Shown here: positions 10,708-21,524 of the stretch, piece after piece
Layout of the letters: every line of letters begins with the position of its first letter
How positions within the stretch are numbered: the stretch's first letter is position 1
Source of the DNA: Microplitis mediator
Taxonomy: Eukaryota; Arthropoda; Insecta; Hymenoptera; Braconidae
Assembly (NCBI RefSeq): GCF_029852145.1
Contig: NC_079979.1
Location: 15,511,901 to 15,575,900, forward strand
DNA length: 64,000 nt
Reading direction: 5' to 3'
Notes under the pieces: model-generated
Databases searched by the model: none
What the model saw: the letters and a program-made list of their open reading frames with translations, nothing else
Told to the model about the DNA's origin: nothing
Translations under genes and position numbers: made by a program

Positions 10708-11700
10708 ATGATATTGAAATTGGGGAGCGTATAATAATTTTTGGATTTTTTTAAAAATGATAAATTTGAAAAATTGTACCTGTAGTTTTTTTGTTAATTG
10801 TTGAAAAAAAAAATGAAAACTTTTTATTGTCTACTAACTCCAGGATAATACTGAAATTAGCTGACGTCTAATAACGTCTTGGATTTTTTTAAAAATGATA
10901 AAAGTGGAAAAAAAATTATTTTAAAAAATTGCGCTTGTAGTTTTTGAAATTTTCTATATGTGCATGTTTTTAATTTTTTCTTTTTAAATTAAATTGTTGA
11001 AAAAAAATCAGAAAACTTTTAATTTTTTACTAACTCCAGGATGATATTGAAATGAGCTGACGTCTCCCTGATTAGAAAATACGATTAGTGAGGATTAAAA
11101 CTGTTTTAATCGTTTTGAATCCTCATGAATCCTCAATTGATGATTAAAGAGGATTAAAAACGATTAAATTTTTAATCGTTTTTAATCTTTATGCGGGACC
11201 AGAAATTTCTGTATATTATTCTACGTTTGAAGACGATTCATTAGGATTAGAAATTTTTAATCCTCATGAATCGTTTTTAATCGTATAATAATATTGCAAT
11301 TTCTGGTTCCGAAAGAAGATTAAAAAGAATTCATGAGGATTTGAAATTTTTAATCCTCATTGATCGTTTTTAATCGTAAAATAATTAATCATTATTTGAG
11401 GATTAGAGACGATTAAATCTGAAAAACCATGAGAATTATGACGATTAAAAACGAGTAATGAGGATTAAATTTTTAATCGTTTTTAATCCTCACGAATCGT
11501 ATTTTCTAATCAGGGCTAATAACGTCTTGGATTTTTTTAAAAATGATAAATTTAGAAAAAAAAATTGTTTAAAAAATTGCACTTGTAGTTTTTCTAATTT
11601 TCTACATGTGCATATTTTTAGTTTTTTTTTTTAAATAAATTGTTGAAAATAAAAACAGAAAATTTTTAATTGTTTGTTAGAACAGACTTCAGGGTCATAA
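10708..11700. repeat. Family A cluster A6 (10708-10847), A7 (10846-11045), A8 (11041-11700)
   Basis: Three adjacent copies share terminal bases with each other, each showing GATA(C/T)TGAAAT / CTAACTCCAGGAT ends. A8 is split by a 450-bp insertion at 11066-11515. The intact neighbour A7 shows what the unsplit sequence looks like (GCTGACGTCTAATAACGTCT). Confidence 0.7.
11066..11515. mobile_element. CCCTGATTAG foldback element nested in family A copy A8
   Basis: The ends CCCTGATTAGAAAATACGATT and its near-perfect inverse finishing AATCAGGG enclose many repeats of GAGGATTAAAA and AATCGTTTTTAATC in both orientations. The host reads GACGTCT before and CTAATAACGTC after the insert, while the uninterrupted copy A7 reads GACGTCTAATAACGTC. 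The insertion therefore duplicated CT. No coding capacity. Confidence 0.75.
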
Positions 11701-12119
11701 TTTTAAGTGTAATTCTAATTGTATAGCAAAGATTTGGGGTCCAGGTAAAATCATTTGAAAAATAGGCCTTGGGACCTAAGGTCTGTTGAGGAGATAAGTT
11801 CTTAGATAAATTGACAATTATTTGATAGGACAATATGATTCACATGTTGGACAGCGATAATGATAAACAATCTATTTATTGAAGCAGGAAATATTCTGAA
11901 TCATACTTATTTTTATGAACTTTGATAAATTTTTTTATAAATACAATTAAAATAATTATTTTTTAGATGCAGATAAAAAAATTGTGAACTAAAAAAAATA
12001 TAAAATGACATTTATTGACAAATTTAAATTCCAGATGAAATCATTTATGAGGAAATAGTCGGCAACAGTCTAAAAGGTCATGACCCAAAAATTTTTAAGT
12101 TATTGAAAAATTTTCTAAT

Positions 12120-13150
12120 CTGGGTTACGACATTTTAAATATTAGTAAAGAAATTGTATTTACAGTATAAATTTAAATTTATCAGCATACATTCTCGTGA
12201 CTGTTTCCCATTTTAAAAATTTCTTATAAAAAATTATACCATTTCAGGTGGATTCCAAACTACAAGCCCGGGAAAAATTATCAGGCCGGGTCATGCATAA
12301 TTGCGTATGACTTTACAAGCTTCGATAAGACAACTATCAAGTCATTATAACTTCTGATAGAATGTGTCCTACTTCGCATTCAATTTCCTCATTGATTCCG
12401 ATAAAAAATTCTTTTTTTAGGATCTGCTGAGTTGTTTGAACAGCAAAAGCCATTTTTTAAAGAATCGGACTTCAGAAACTCTATTTTTGAAACAATGACC
12501 CAAAACCCTAGACCTTTTTATGTAAAAAAACACATAAAAGTCTAAGGTCGTTGTCTTATATATCAAAATTGGGTCCCATGTCCCGAGAAAAAAATTTATG
12601 AAAGTTGGGTTTCATCATTGAATCGAGAAAAATTTTTTAAAAATTTTCAAAATCCGGGTGACATTTTAAAATTCTAGTAAATAAATTATATTTTAATTAC
12701 AATTTAATATTTTTATTAAAATTTATCAAATACATTCTCGTGTGTTTCCTATTTCAAATATTTTCACAAAAATTAATCCCATTTCAGGTGGACTCCAAAC
12801 TACGAGCCTGGGAAAAAATTATCAGGCCCGATCATGCATAATTGAGTATAACTTTACAAGTTTTCACAGGACATGCTCTACTTTTCATTCAATTTTCTCA
12901 TTGATTGATAAAAAAAATTCTTTTTAAAATCTGCTGAATTGTTTGAACAGCGAGGGCCATTTTTAAAAGAATCAGACTTTAGAAACCCTGTTCTTGAAAC
13001 AATGACCCAAAACCCTAGACCTTTTTCTGTAGAAAAAACACAAAAGTCTGAGGTCATTGTCTCATATATCAAGAATTGGGTCCCATGTCCCAAGAAAAAA
13101 ATTTATGAAAGTTGGGTCGCATCATTGAGTCGATTTTCTAAGCGCCAGCG
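12120..13150. repeat. Tandem duplication, two units of about 540 bp
   Basis: Paired landmarks repeat at a spacing of 540 bp: CCATTTCAGGTGGATTCC near 12239 and CCATTTCAGGTGGACTCC near 12779, then AACAATGACCCAAAACCCTA and TTATGAAAGTTGGGT in each unit. The copies are diverged. Open frames here do not resemble any protein and differ between the units. Confidence 0.7.
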
Positions 13151-13210
13151 CCAACGAATCCAATGCTGCCACAACAAAAAAAAAATTAAATGGCAAATTC
13201 AGAATTACCA

Positions 13211-13238
13211 CCTCCATCTCCATCTCCATCTCCATCTG
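13211..13238. repeat. Short CCATCT hexamer repeat
   Basis: Four tandem CCATCT units lie about 155 bp upstream of the WDR55 start codon. Confidence 0.7.
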
Positions 13239-13393
13239 TCTCTCCCTTCAGGAAATCACGAGGATTGACCATGTGGTCATGTTATTGTTCGAATATTCGA
13301 TAACTTTCTTTAATTTTCAATAAATAGGTATCGAGTTACTTGAATTAAAAAGTATATAAATATATACTTTATTCTGTACACTAGATACAAAAT

Positions 13394-13760
13394 ATGATAA
13401 AAGACACTCCGTTCGCAATGGACAGAGAATCGGAAGTTTCAGACGTGAGTATGAGTGAAGATTCGTCAGACGACGAGGTTATGGAGCCTGGGGACTCGCA
13501 TATTGATAACGATGAGGATGACAGCGAAGATGAGGAAGAGGACAAAGCGGAAGGTGAAGCTAAAGATGAAGAAGATGAAGAAGAGGATGAATTAGTAAAA
13601 GCTATAACTGCCTCGAAAGAGCTCCATCGGGAACATCCGCCCGACATAACTGTTGATGACTACATTCTCAATGTTTGTTTTCATCCCGAGCAGGATTTAA
13701 TTGCTCTTGCTAATGTCAATGGGGATATATTTGTGTAAGTGTTGGTTTATATATTCATTT

Positions 13761-13814
<54 letters not shown>

Positions 13815-16261
13815 GTATTTTTTATTTTTACAGGCATAAGTACAATAATACAGAGACGAGTTTGCAGTCAGTTATTGAAGTTCATGAAAAAGCATGTCGC
13901 GATATTAAATTTAATGATAATGGCGATACTTTATATTCGGTATCTAAAGATAAGTCGATTATGATAACGGATTTTAATACACAAAAATTGAAAGGCATTT
14001 ATGAGAATGCACATGAGTAAGTTATTTTTTGAGTATTTCAATTTTTTATTCTGTATTGAAAGTAAATTTTGTGGCGAGGAGGAAACACAAACGATTTTAG
14101 ACCTGGGTAATAGCAAAAAATTTAGTTATAAAATAATGACATTAAATTTTTTTTTCATAGGCGTAAAATATATAAGGAATTTTAAAAAAATTATTAAACG
14201 TATAAAAAAAAAGTATATTGTGTGTTAAGGAATGAAACAACGATTTCAAACCAGGGTGAAGTTGGCTGACATCACCCGCTGAAATCCTGTTTCATTCTGA
14301 GTTACACACTAGATTTTTCATGATTACCTGCATTGGAACTTGAAATTTCATTGTCAGCAGCCAGTCAAAAACAAGTTAATTCAAGACCAATGGTGGGATC
14401 AACTATTAAATTGTCATTTGCAATTTATAATTAAGCAGAAACTATAAATACTATTTATTATTTACAGTAACTTTTATAAAACTTAATTACAGTCAGAACT
14501 GTCATTTACGTAAATAAAATTACTATTAAAAAAATGACAAGAATCAGAGTTTGAATTGCGAAAGTCTTCAGTCAGCGGGCAGAAACTTTATTTGTTTGTT
14601 CCCAAGGGACGGAACAGGTCTGTTTCTTCCCACTGACCAAAAGTATTCACATTTACGCGTGTGCTATTATTAATTCGCCGCATTGGACTGAAATTATCTT
14701 GTATCGACGAGCTGTAGACACTGAAACTTTAATTTCCGATGCTGGTATCATGAAATAGTATATTATATACCCAGGAAGAAAAATAAGACATTCTAACCCG
14801 TGTGTGTAATGAAAACACATTGAGTGGGACGTCTTAATACTTTCCTCTGGTGTGTACACTATTTTCACCAAACCTGCACCTGAAAGTTTAAATTTTTGCC
14901 TCTGTTTGTCGGAAAAAATGCGCACGTGCTAATTTTTAACATTTGTTGTCTCCTAAAAGAAAAGATCGACTTTTCCCCTCTAAACTGGACAGGAATTTAA
15001 ATTTTCGGTGCAGGCATGGTGAAAAATTATTAATTGATTTTATTGAGGAATTTAAAAAAAAGTTTTCCCGCGACTTATTTTTTGTAGAGATTTTTTAAGT
15101 TTCCCGCTCAACTTTTTTATTATCCATTTTAGAGATATGACACTAAGGACCTGTTTTGTAGAGAGTTTAATTTCCTACAAATTACGTCTTAGTAATTTTT
15201 CTATATATATGACCTGTCGCGAGTTACAAACATTTTAAATACACATATTTTTTTATTCAAAATTTCATTGTATTCCAAAATATTAAATAAAAAAACTAAG
15301 AGCCGACTTCACTTTTTTCCCACTACTCTCTCAAATATATAAAATATGTAAAAACGCACCTTTATCATCACGATCGCCCTCACAAATTTTGCTCACTTTC
15401 TTGGGCGACTCTAATAAATTTTCCACAATTTCTAATAACTACATATTTTTTTCCACTAGTTGTCCAATAAACGTCATAAGTTTAATCACCGAAAACACAT
15501 TTGCAACCGGTGATGACGACGGAACCATTAAGCGTAAATATATAATAATTATTATATAAATAAATAAACAAATAAAACTCTTAATTAATAAAATTAAATT
15601 TACAGTATGGGATTCCCGGTACTCTGAAAGAACTCCAATATTTTCAGTTAAAAAAATGAACGATTACGTAAGCTCAATGTTAACAAACGATGAAAAAAAA
15701 TATTTAGTTTGTTCAAGCGGTGATGGATCAATATTAACAATAAATTTATCAGCTAAAAAAGTTCAATGCCAATCGTTTGAATACGACGAGGAATTTACTT
15801 GCATGGGTCTGTTTAAAAACAGTACGAAAATATTAGCAGCAAGTGGTACCGGTAAATTTTATATTTTCAATTGGGGTGAATTTGGATTACACTCTGATGA
15901 ATTTCCTAACGTCAATAAGAAATCAATAAATTGCATGGTACCTATTACTGATAACATTGTAATTACTGGTAACGAGGATGGTTTGCTGAGAGCATTCAGC
16001 GTTTTCCCACACGCAAGACTGGGTATCGCTGGCCAGCACGATTACTCCGTTGAAACATTGGATATTTCTCGTGACGGTTCGCTAATCGCGTCATCGTCTC
16101 ACGACAACAAAGTTAAATTTTGGAACATCAAGTACTTTGAGACGTACGATTTAATGCAGGCTCAAGGCAACAAAAATAAAAAGAGCAAACAGGCTAAATT
16201 TAATTTACCCAGCAGTAAAGTTGATAACTCGTCAGATTTTTTCGCAGACTTGAATAAATAA
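13394..16261 (+). CDS. wdr55: WDR55-like WD40 repeat protein
   Basis: Exons 13394-13734, 13834-14016, 15460-15533 and 15606-16261 join in phase to 417 residues. An acidic N-terminus (about residues 10-70, Asp/Glu-rich) precedes a WD40 propeller. Recognisable blade strings include DYILNVCFHPEQDLIALANVNG, VHEKACRDIKFNDNGDTLYS, AHDCPINVI, GDDDGTIKLWDSR and DGSLIASSSHDNKVKFW. The order and acidic leader match WDR55, a nucleolar protein needed for rRNA production. A second ATG at 13418 (GCAATGG) has a better initiation context than the one at 13394, so the protein may start eight residues later. Intron 1 is nearly half AT dinucleotide repeat, and intron 2 carries a 600-bp dispersed repeat. The gene is convergent with mRpL21, with stop codons 117 bp apart. 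Confidence 0.92.
13764..13811. repeat. (AT)n microsatellite in WDR55 intron 1
   Basis: About 24 AT/TA units lie inside a 99-bp intron, between the donor at 13735 and the acceptor ending at 13833. Confidence 0.9.
14218..14820 (-). repeat. Dispersed repeat M, copy 2 (WDR55 intron 2)
   Basis: Reverse-orientation copy of 5793-6430, with GTGAAGTTGGCTGACATCAC, CAGTCAGCGGGCAGAAAC and TTACGCGTG landmarks. The intron carrying it extends a further 640 bp, also without genes. Confidence 0.7.
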
Positions 16262-16333
16262 ATGTATGATTAATTTTATAATCGTTTAATAATATTTTTT
16301 ATATACAAAATAATAAGGAAAAAATTTATGATG

Positions 16334-16369
16334 AATAAATATATACTGTAATTATTATTACCATTTATT
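16334..16369. terminator. Opposed poly(A) signals of WDR55 and mRpL21
   Basis: AATAAA on the plus strand at 16334-16339 follows the WDR55 stop by about 75 bp. AATAAA on the minus strand (forward TTTATT, about 16364-16369) follows the mRpL21 stop by about 10 bp. Cleavage 10-30 bp past each would make the two 3' UTRs overlap tail to tail. Confidence 0.6.
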
Positions 16370-16377
16370 TATTTAAA

Positions 16378-17801
16378 TTAATAAACCCGATCTAATCCTT
16401 CAACTTCTTTCTTCGCATCAACGGCGCCTTTGATATTTATTGAATTTATTCGCACAGTTGTCAGCTGTGTCCTTGTGACTGAAATTTTCAAATTTAATTT
16501 ATTATTTTTTTTTTTTGGTAAATAAAATGTTATTGTTGTTTCAAGGATTTAATTTTTAAAACTTACAATTCAATCGTCGGTATTGTTTACGTGGTCGGTA
16601 ACGGAACTCATATTTTGTATGTGAAAACGTCTTGTCAATGACGGTAGCATCTACACCGACTAGTTCTCGATTAAGAATCGGCCGGCCGACTAGAGTGAAA
16701 TCGGTACCGCCGACTAATAATATTTTTTCTAATTTTAATTTGTCCCCGGGGTCTGGTGCCCAGTATCCCTGCACGACAATCAAATCGTTTTCTGTTACTT
16801 TGAATTGTTTACCAGCCAAGGATATTACGGCAAATAATCTTGACGTGTTGTTAGTCAGCACTTGATCGTTTATTTCTTCTATGACATCTAAATAGATATT
16901 AAAAATTATTTAATGATTATCACAATTATTGATGGTAATTTTATTTAATAATTAATTTTTTTTCGGTAGCGGACTTAAATTATGATCCGATAACTGACAG
17001 ACAAATTAATAATTTTTCGGATTTTTTTTTCAATGAATCAATGACAGAAGAAAAAAATATGCACGTGTAGAAAATTTAAAAAACTAGCAGTGCATTTTTT
17101 TCAAATATTTATTTTTTTATAATTTATCATTTTGAAAAAAATTCAAAAATTATTAGACGTCGCCTGACTTCAGTATCGTTAAATTATGACTGAAATTGAC
17201 TGACAATTTACGATTTCCGGATTTTTTTTCAACAAAACAATGACAGAAAAAAATGCACATGTGGAAAATTTTAAAAACCACAGGTGCAATATTTTGAAAT
17301 ATTTTTTTCTTTATAATTTATGATTTTAAAAAAATCCAAAAATTATGAGACGTCAGCTGACTTCAGTACCATTAAAATTTTAAATTTTTGAATTGTCAAT
17401 TAAAATAAAAAAAATACTTTTTTCCATTTGTAGTTCATATTCTGATGGTTCCGGTACTTGCATTGGAGTACTTTTGTCTTTATAAATCCATGGCAAATCA
17501 GTTTTATAGTAACTTTCCTTAACTAGTGGTGGGACTTTAGATGTACATCTTGCCGATAATAATTTACTTGTATTAACTGAAATAAATATTTAAATTTTAA
17601 TGACAATATTCAATTTCAAACACTCAATTATTAATTTAAAAAACAGTTTCGTCAAACAAAAAAAAATAATAAAGAAAAAAATGACAGTAACAATAAACAT
17701 ATAAAACAATAATTACATTTTCGTAAATTGCTTGGATTTATTTGTTTATTTAAATTATTAACAAAATTAAAAACTCGAGGTAATTTAATAAACAACGCCA
17801 T
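16378..17801 (-). CDS. mRpL21: Mitochondrial large-subunit ribosomal protein bL21m
   Basis: Exons 17801-17717, 17576-17418, 16887-16567 and 16478-16378 join in phase to 221 residues. The N-terminus (MALFIKLPRVFNFVNN...) is basic and hydrophobic with no acidic residues, as expected of a mitochondrial targeting sequence. The L21 domain covers roughly residues 95-205. Matching strings are FAVISLAGKQFKVTENDLIVV, GTDFTLVGRPIL and HTKYEFRYRPRKQYRRL, the basic rRNA-binding segment. It is a structural protein of the 39S subunit. Intron 2 is filled by two family A hairpins. A family B hairpin begins 79 bp upstream of the start codon, inside the promoter shared with RpL31. Confidence 0.93.
16982..17372. 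repeat. Family A hairpin elements A9 (16982-17179) and A10 (17185-17372)
   Basis: Two head-to-tail copies in mRpL21 intron 2. Each has a TGA..GACAATTA-like left end, a TGCACGTG/TGCACATGTGG...GTGCA centre and a TTAGACGTC..CTGACTTCAGTA right end. Confidence 0.7.
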
Positions 17802-17879
17802 GTTTTTTACAGAACTTGAAATTTTAATTTTTATCAAAACGTGACTGAAAATGGAAGACGCGTTTTCATGAAATAAATT

Positions 17880-18084
17880 ATGAGTGTGAATGTAGCAGAC
17901 ATCAGACATTTAAAATTATTAATAAATTGAGTAAATAATTAATAAAATTAAATTTTTAAAAAACGCGCATTTCAAAAATTAAAAAATTAACAAGTGCATT
18001 TTTTGTAAATATTTTTTTAAAAATCATTTACTCTATTTATTTATAATTTTAAATTTATCTGATGTCTGCTACATTCACACTCAT
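17880..18084. repeat. Family B hairpin element, copy 2
   Basis: ATGAGTGTGAATGTAGCAG ... CTGCTACATTCACACTCAT, 205 bp. It occupies about 40 percent of the 503-bp interval between the mRpL21 start codon and the RpL31 transcription start. Confidence 0.8.
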
Positions 18085-18303
18085 GATAAATTTTAAAAAT
18101 TAAATTTTAATTATTTTTACTTTTTATTAATTACGTATAATTTGAATTTAAATATTTCAGCTGCCGCTTTTATTAACAATTTATCTAATTTGTTAAATCA
18201 ATTGATTTATTATTCAGTAACAAATTTTACTCACAATTACAATTCATGAAAAGGCGGCATTCAATAAAAATGTCGCAATCGATGCGCCATTTTGAATTTG
18301 AAT

Positions 18304-18332
18304 TCTTTTCAGTCAGACCGTTCGTCGGGAAG
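18304..18332 (+). promoter_or_regulatory. RpL31: RpL31 TOP-type 5' UTR exon
   Basis: A pyrimidine tract CTTTTC at 18304, followed by AGTCAGACCGTTCGTC and a donor GAAG|GTAAGA at 18332/18333, fits the short non-coding first exon and 5' terminal oligopyrimidine start usual for ribosomal protein genes. The exact start base is inferred. Confidence 0.6.
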
Positions 18333-18727
18333 GTAAGATCGTCTTAAAATTTTAAATAAATCTTAAAACATCAATGCAATTATTCAATTATTAATTAGTA
18401 ATTGTAATTATTATAAATCTTCACTAATTAATTTACTAAATTACTATGATATTTTTATTTATTAATTATTTTTATTGATGATCCTGACACATGAAACTTT
18501 TTAACCTCAATCTTCAATTGTTTACATATTTAAAATTTATATAAATATATCAACAATTATTCAAATAATTAATAATTGCTTTTTATAAATTCCTCTAATT
18601 AATTTCAGTCATTTAGTTTTTTTTATGTGTAACCTAAAAAAGTTTGAATAAAATTGATGTCGGAGTTTGCAATTAAATTTTTTTGATGAAAGTTTTATGT
18701 AAATAAATAATTTACAGGACTATAGCC

Positions 18728-20864
18728 ATGGCCAAGACAAGTGATAAGAAAGGAAAGAGCGCAATCAATGAAGTGGTGACTCGCGAGTACACCGTAAACC
18801 TTCACAGACGTCTCCATGGTGTAGGATTCAAAAAGAAGGCACCACGTGCCATCAAAGAGCTTAAAATGTTCGCTGAGAAACAGATGGGAACGCCTGATGT
18901 ACGAATTGATACCCGTCTTAACAAACAACTTTGGTCCAAGGGTATCAGGTAATTCAAATTTTTTTTATTTACCACTTGATTTATTTAATTTTAAAATGTC
19001 CTACCCGGGCTTCATTATAAAAACCAACTCTACTTCATGAGTGTGCATGTAGCAGACATCAGTCGAATTTTAAATTATAAATAAATAGAGTAAATAATTA
19101 ATAAAATTGAATTTAAAAAAATGCGCATTTACAAAATTAAAAAATTAATAAGTGCATTTTTTATAAATATTATTTTTAAAATTCTTTACTCTATTTATTT
19201 ATTATTTTAAATTTGTCTGATGTCTGCTGCATTTACACTTATCTCTATTTCTTATAAATTTATAAGCTAAAGTAAAAGCCCCTGTACCTACTCAGTACCA
19301 TTAGTCGCTCACTTTAACTGTTTAAGCCGTTTTTTTATAATTTTTATTAAAAAAAATTACAACTAAAAATATTATTATTGATGAATAATTTGTGAATCTA
19401 AATATATTAAAATATGATGTATCAAATTATTTTATAATAGATTATAAATTTAAGTTAAATGATTATTCTCAAAATCGCGCTCAGCCGGGCATTTTTTACT
19501 TTGACGCTCATTCGTTAGATTAAATTTTGGTTACGTCAAATTTTTTAAGACTTGTTATAACTATATCTCATTAAATACATTTTTAAAATTCATGAAATTT
19601 TATATTATGAAAGAATAAAGTAGTATAATTTATAAATTATTTGTCCAAATCAATAAACTTATCATAGTTTAATTGATATTGTCTTTGAGCGACTATAGGG
19701 CCCTGCGTTGGTCGAGTAATGGTGCATCACAACTTTTAGTGAGCGACTGTGGGTACACTCAAGGAGCTTATTTAAAAAATTAATAATAATTAATTATCAA
19801 GATTATTCTTGAAACTTAAATTTTATTCTAATACTCGAAACTTCAAAAAATAACTATAAAAAAAAATATGGTTTTTCATTTTATTTATTAATTTACATTG
19901 AGTGAGTTAATCTCACTCCAATGAAAAGTGAGTGGGTTAGGGGCTTTTACCTTACTAGAATATTTAAAATTTTTTTTTCTAAATACTGCATAGAAAAGAA
20001 AATTCTCAACTGAAAGTAAATATTCTTGATTCAAAAAATTTTTTTTTGGAAACTTCAATTTTCTCGTGGTACTGAAATTACCCGACGTCTAATAATTTTT
20101 GAATTTTTTTTTCTAAACGATAAATTATAAAAAATTGCACCTGTAGTTTTTTATATTTTATACATCTGCATATTTTTAGTTTTTACTTTTTTTTTTTTTA
20201 ATTGATTTGATGAAACAAAAATCGGAAATTCTTGATTGTCTGTAAATTTCAGGATCATATTTTCTCGGGTTAAGTAGAAATCTCCTCTGAGCCAGACAAA
20301 TTTTCTCGGCTCAATCTTCCCGAAAACGTTTGTCTTCAAAAATATTTTATTGACTCAAAACTTTTTTTTCTGTGCTGACTAATTGAATAAATTATTAATT
20401 AATTATCATATTAAAAAACGGAAAGAAGTTAAATAATAAGAAGATAAATATCAGCAGACCTCGTATTTTTTTTTTAAATTATTAGATCTGTCAATAATTG
20501 TCTGCAATAATTTTTTAAATTAAATATGTCGGGGTCTGACTCTTGAATTTAAAAAAAATTCATGTTAAAAATTTTAATTAAGCTATTTATTGGTAATTAT
20601 TATTTTCATAATCATGTAATTTAAAATTTATTTTAATTTTGTTAACTGATTTGTTTAAATTTAAGTAAATGTGTAAATTATTATTAATTTACTATTCAAA
20701 TATAAATTTACAGAAATGTACCATTCCGAGTACGTGTTCGTCTGAGCAGAAGACGTAACGACGATGAGGACTCCGCAAACAAATTGTACACTCTCGTAAC
20801 ATATATCCCGGTTGCCTCATTCAAAGGTCTCCAAACAGAAAATGTTGATGCAAGTCAAGATTAA
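18728..20864 (+). CDS. RpL31: Cytosolic large-subunit ribosomal protein eL31
   Basis: Coding exons 18728-18948 and 20714-20864 join within an Arg codon to 123 residues, the normal length. Strings such as KGKSAINEVVTREYTVNLHR, FKKKAPRAIKEL, RIDTRLNKQLWSKGIR and VRVRLSRRRNDDEDS are highly diagnostic. The coding exon begins at an acceptor ending at 18717, so the 5' UTR is spliced from the TOP exon (18304-18332). The protein sits at the peptide-exit side of the 60S subunit. The last intron (1.8 kb) is long for this gene and has absorbed three hairpin elements. Confidence 0.98.
19036..19242. repeat. Family B hairpin element, copy 3 (RpL31 intron)
   Basis: ATGAGTGTGCATGTAGCAGAC ends inverted to GTCTGCTGCATTTACACTTAT. 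The internal AAATGCGCATTTAC...AAGTGCATTTTTT stem is conserved with the other copies. Confidence 0.75.
19269..19953. repeat. GTAAAAGCCCCT inverted-end element (RpL31 intron)
   Basis: Left end AAAGTAAAAGCCCCTGTACC and inverted right end GGTTAGGGGCTTTTACCTT enclose 685 bp. A sub-terminal motif, AGTCGCTCACT near 19302 with its inverse AGTGAGCGACT near 19738, is also paired. No ORF. The ends match the small hairpin at 2525-2642. Confidence 0.6.
20068..20257. repeat. Family A hairpin element A11 (RpL31 intron)
   Basis: GGTACTGAAATTACCCGACGTC ... TGTAAATTTCAGGATCAT ends with the central TGCACCTGTAG and TACATCTGCA pair. Confidence 0.65.
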
Positions 20865-20898
20865 TTTATTTTGTTTTAAAATTAATTGAAGCAAAACA

Positions 20899-20904
20899 AA
20901 ATAA
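20899..20904 (+). terminator. RpL31: RpL31 poly(A) signal
   Basis: AATAAA lies about 35 bp after the stop codon, as expected for the short 3' UTR of a ribosomal protein gene. Confidence 0.7.
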
Positions 20905-21524
20905 AGTTAAATAATAAATTATTCTGACTGTCAATTGATATCTTATTATTTTCCTACTAATTAATCATTCAATTATAACTAATTTACTATAAGTATACAT
21001 ATATTTCACGTTGAAAAACAATTTTGTTTAATTTTATTCATTCGCTATTTTAGAAATTAAAGTAAAAATTAAAATATCTTAATTTAATTTTAAATTAAAT
21101 CTAAAATTCAACGATTATCAAGTTAGTAATTGGATTAATTATTATCTGGTAACTTAATTAATTTAGTGATCAATCGTTCGAGATACGATGTATAAATGGT
21201 TCGTTATATTAATAATCGATACTGAATTTAAGTACCTCGATACTGAAAATCTCAATATTTCTCTCTATAAATTCTCATTTTATCTATTCAATTAAATAAT
21301 CCGCTAATTATTATGCCTACTGCCAATCATTTACTTTAATCTGACTAAATTTTGAATGTAAGATGTGAAGACATCTTCATTCTCATAAATTTAATTGTAT
21401 AAAATTGATAATATGAAATCATCGAGTCATGTCAATGTCTTATAATTCAATTTCTTATTAGAATTTATATTTAAAATTTTAAATTTAAATAATCAAGCCA
21501 AAAAATTTATGAACAATATATATA

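Larger units (their letters stand above)
10013..13393. other. Divergent intergenic region between bonus and WDR55
   Basis: This 3.4-kb region must hold both promoters but is largely repeat: family A copies at 10708-11700, a 450-bp CCCTGATTAG element inside one of them, and a 540-bp-period tandem duplication at 12120-13150. The stretches 10013-10700 and 11700-12110 show no gene or recognised element. No upstream exon of either gene could be identified. Confidence 0.6.

Noticed and set aside
12742..13268. Open frames in the tandem duplication upstream of WDR55
   Set aside because: The frames are not shared between the two duplicated units and have no domain-like pattern, so they are non-coding repeat.
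18333..20713. Possible C/D-box snoRNA in RpL31 introns (TGATGA motifs at about 18476 and 19379)
   Set aside because: No D box (CTGA) at suitable spacing with terminal stem complementarity was found.
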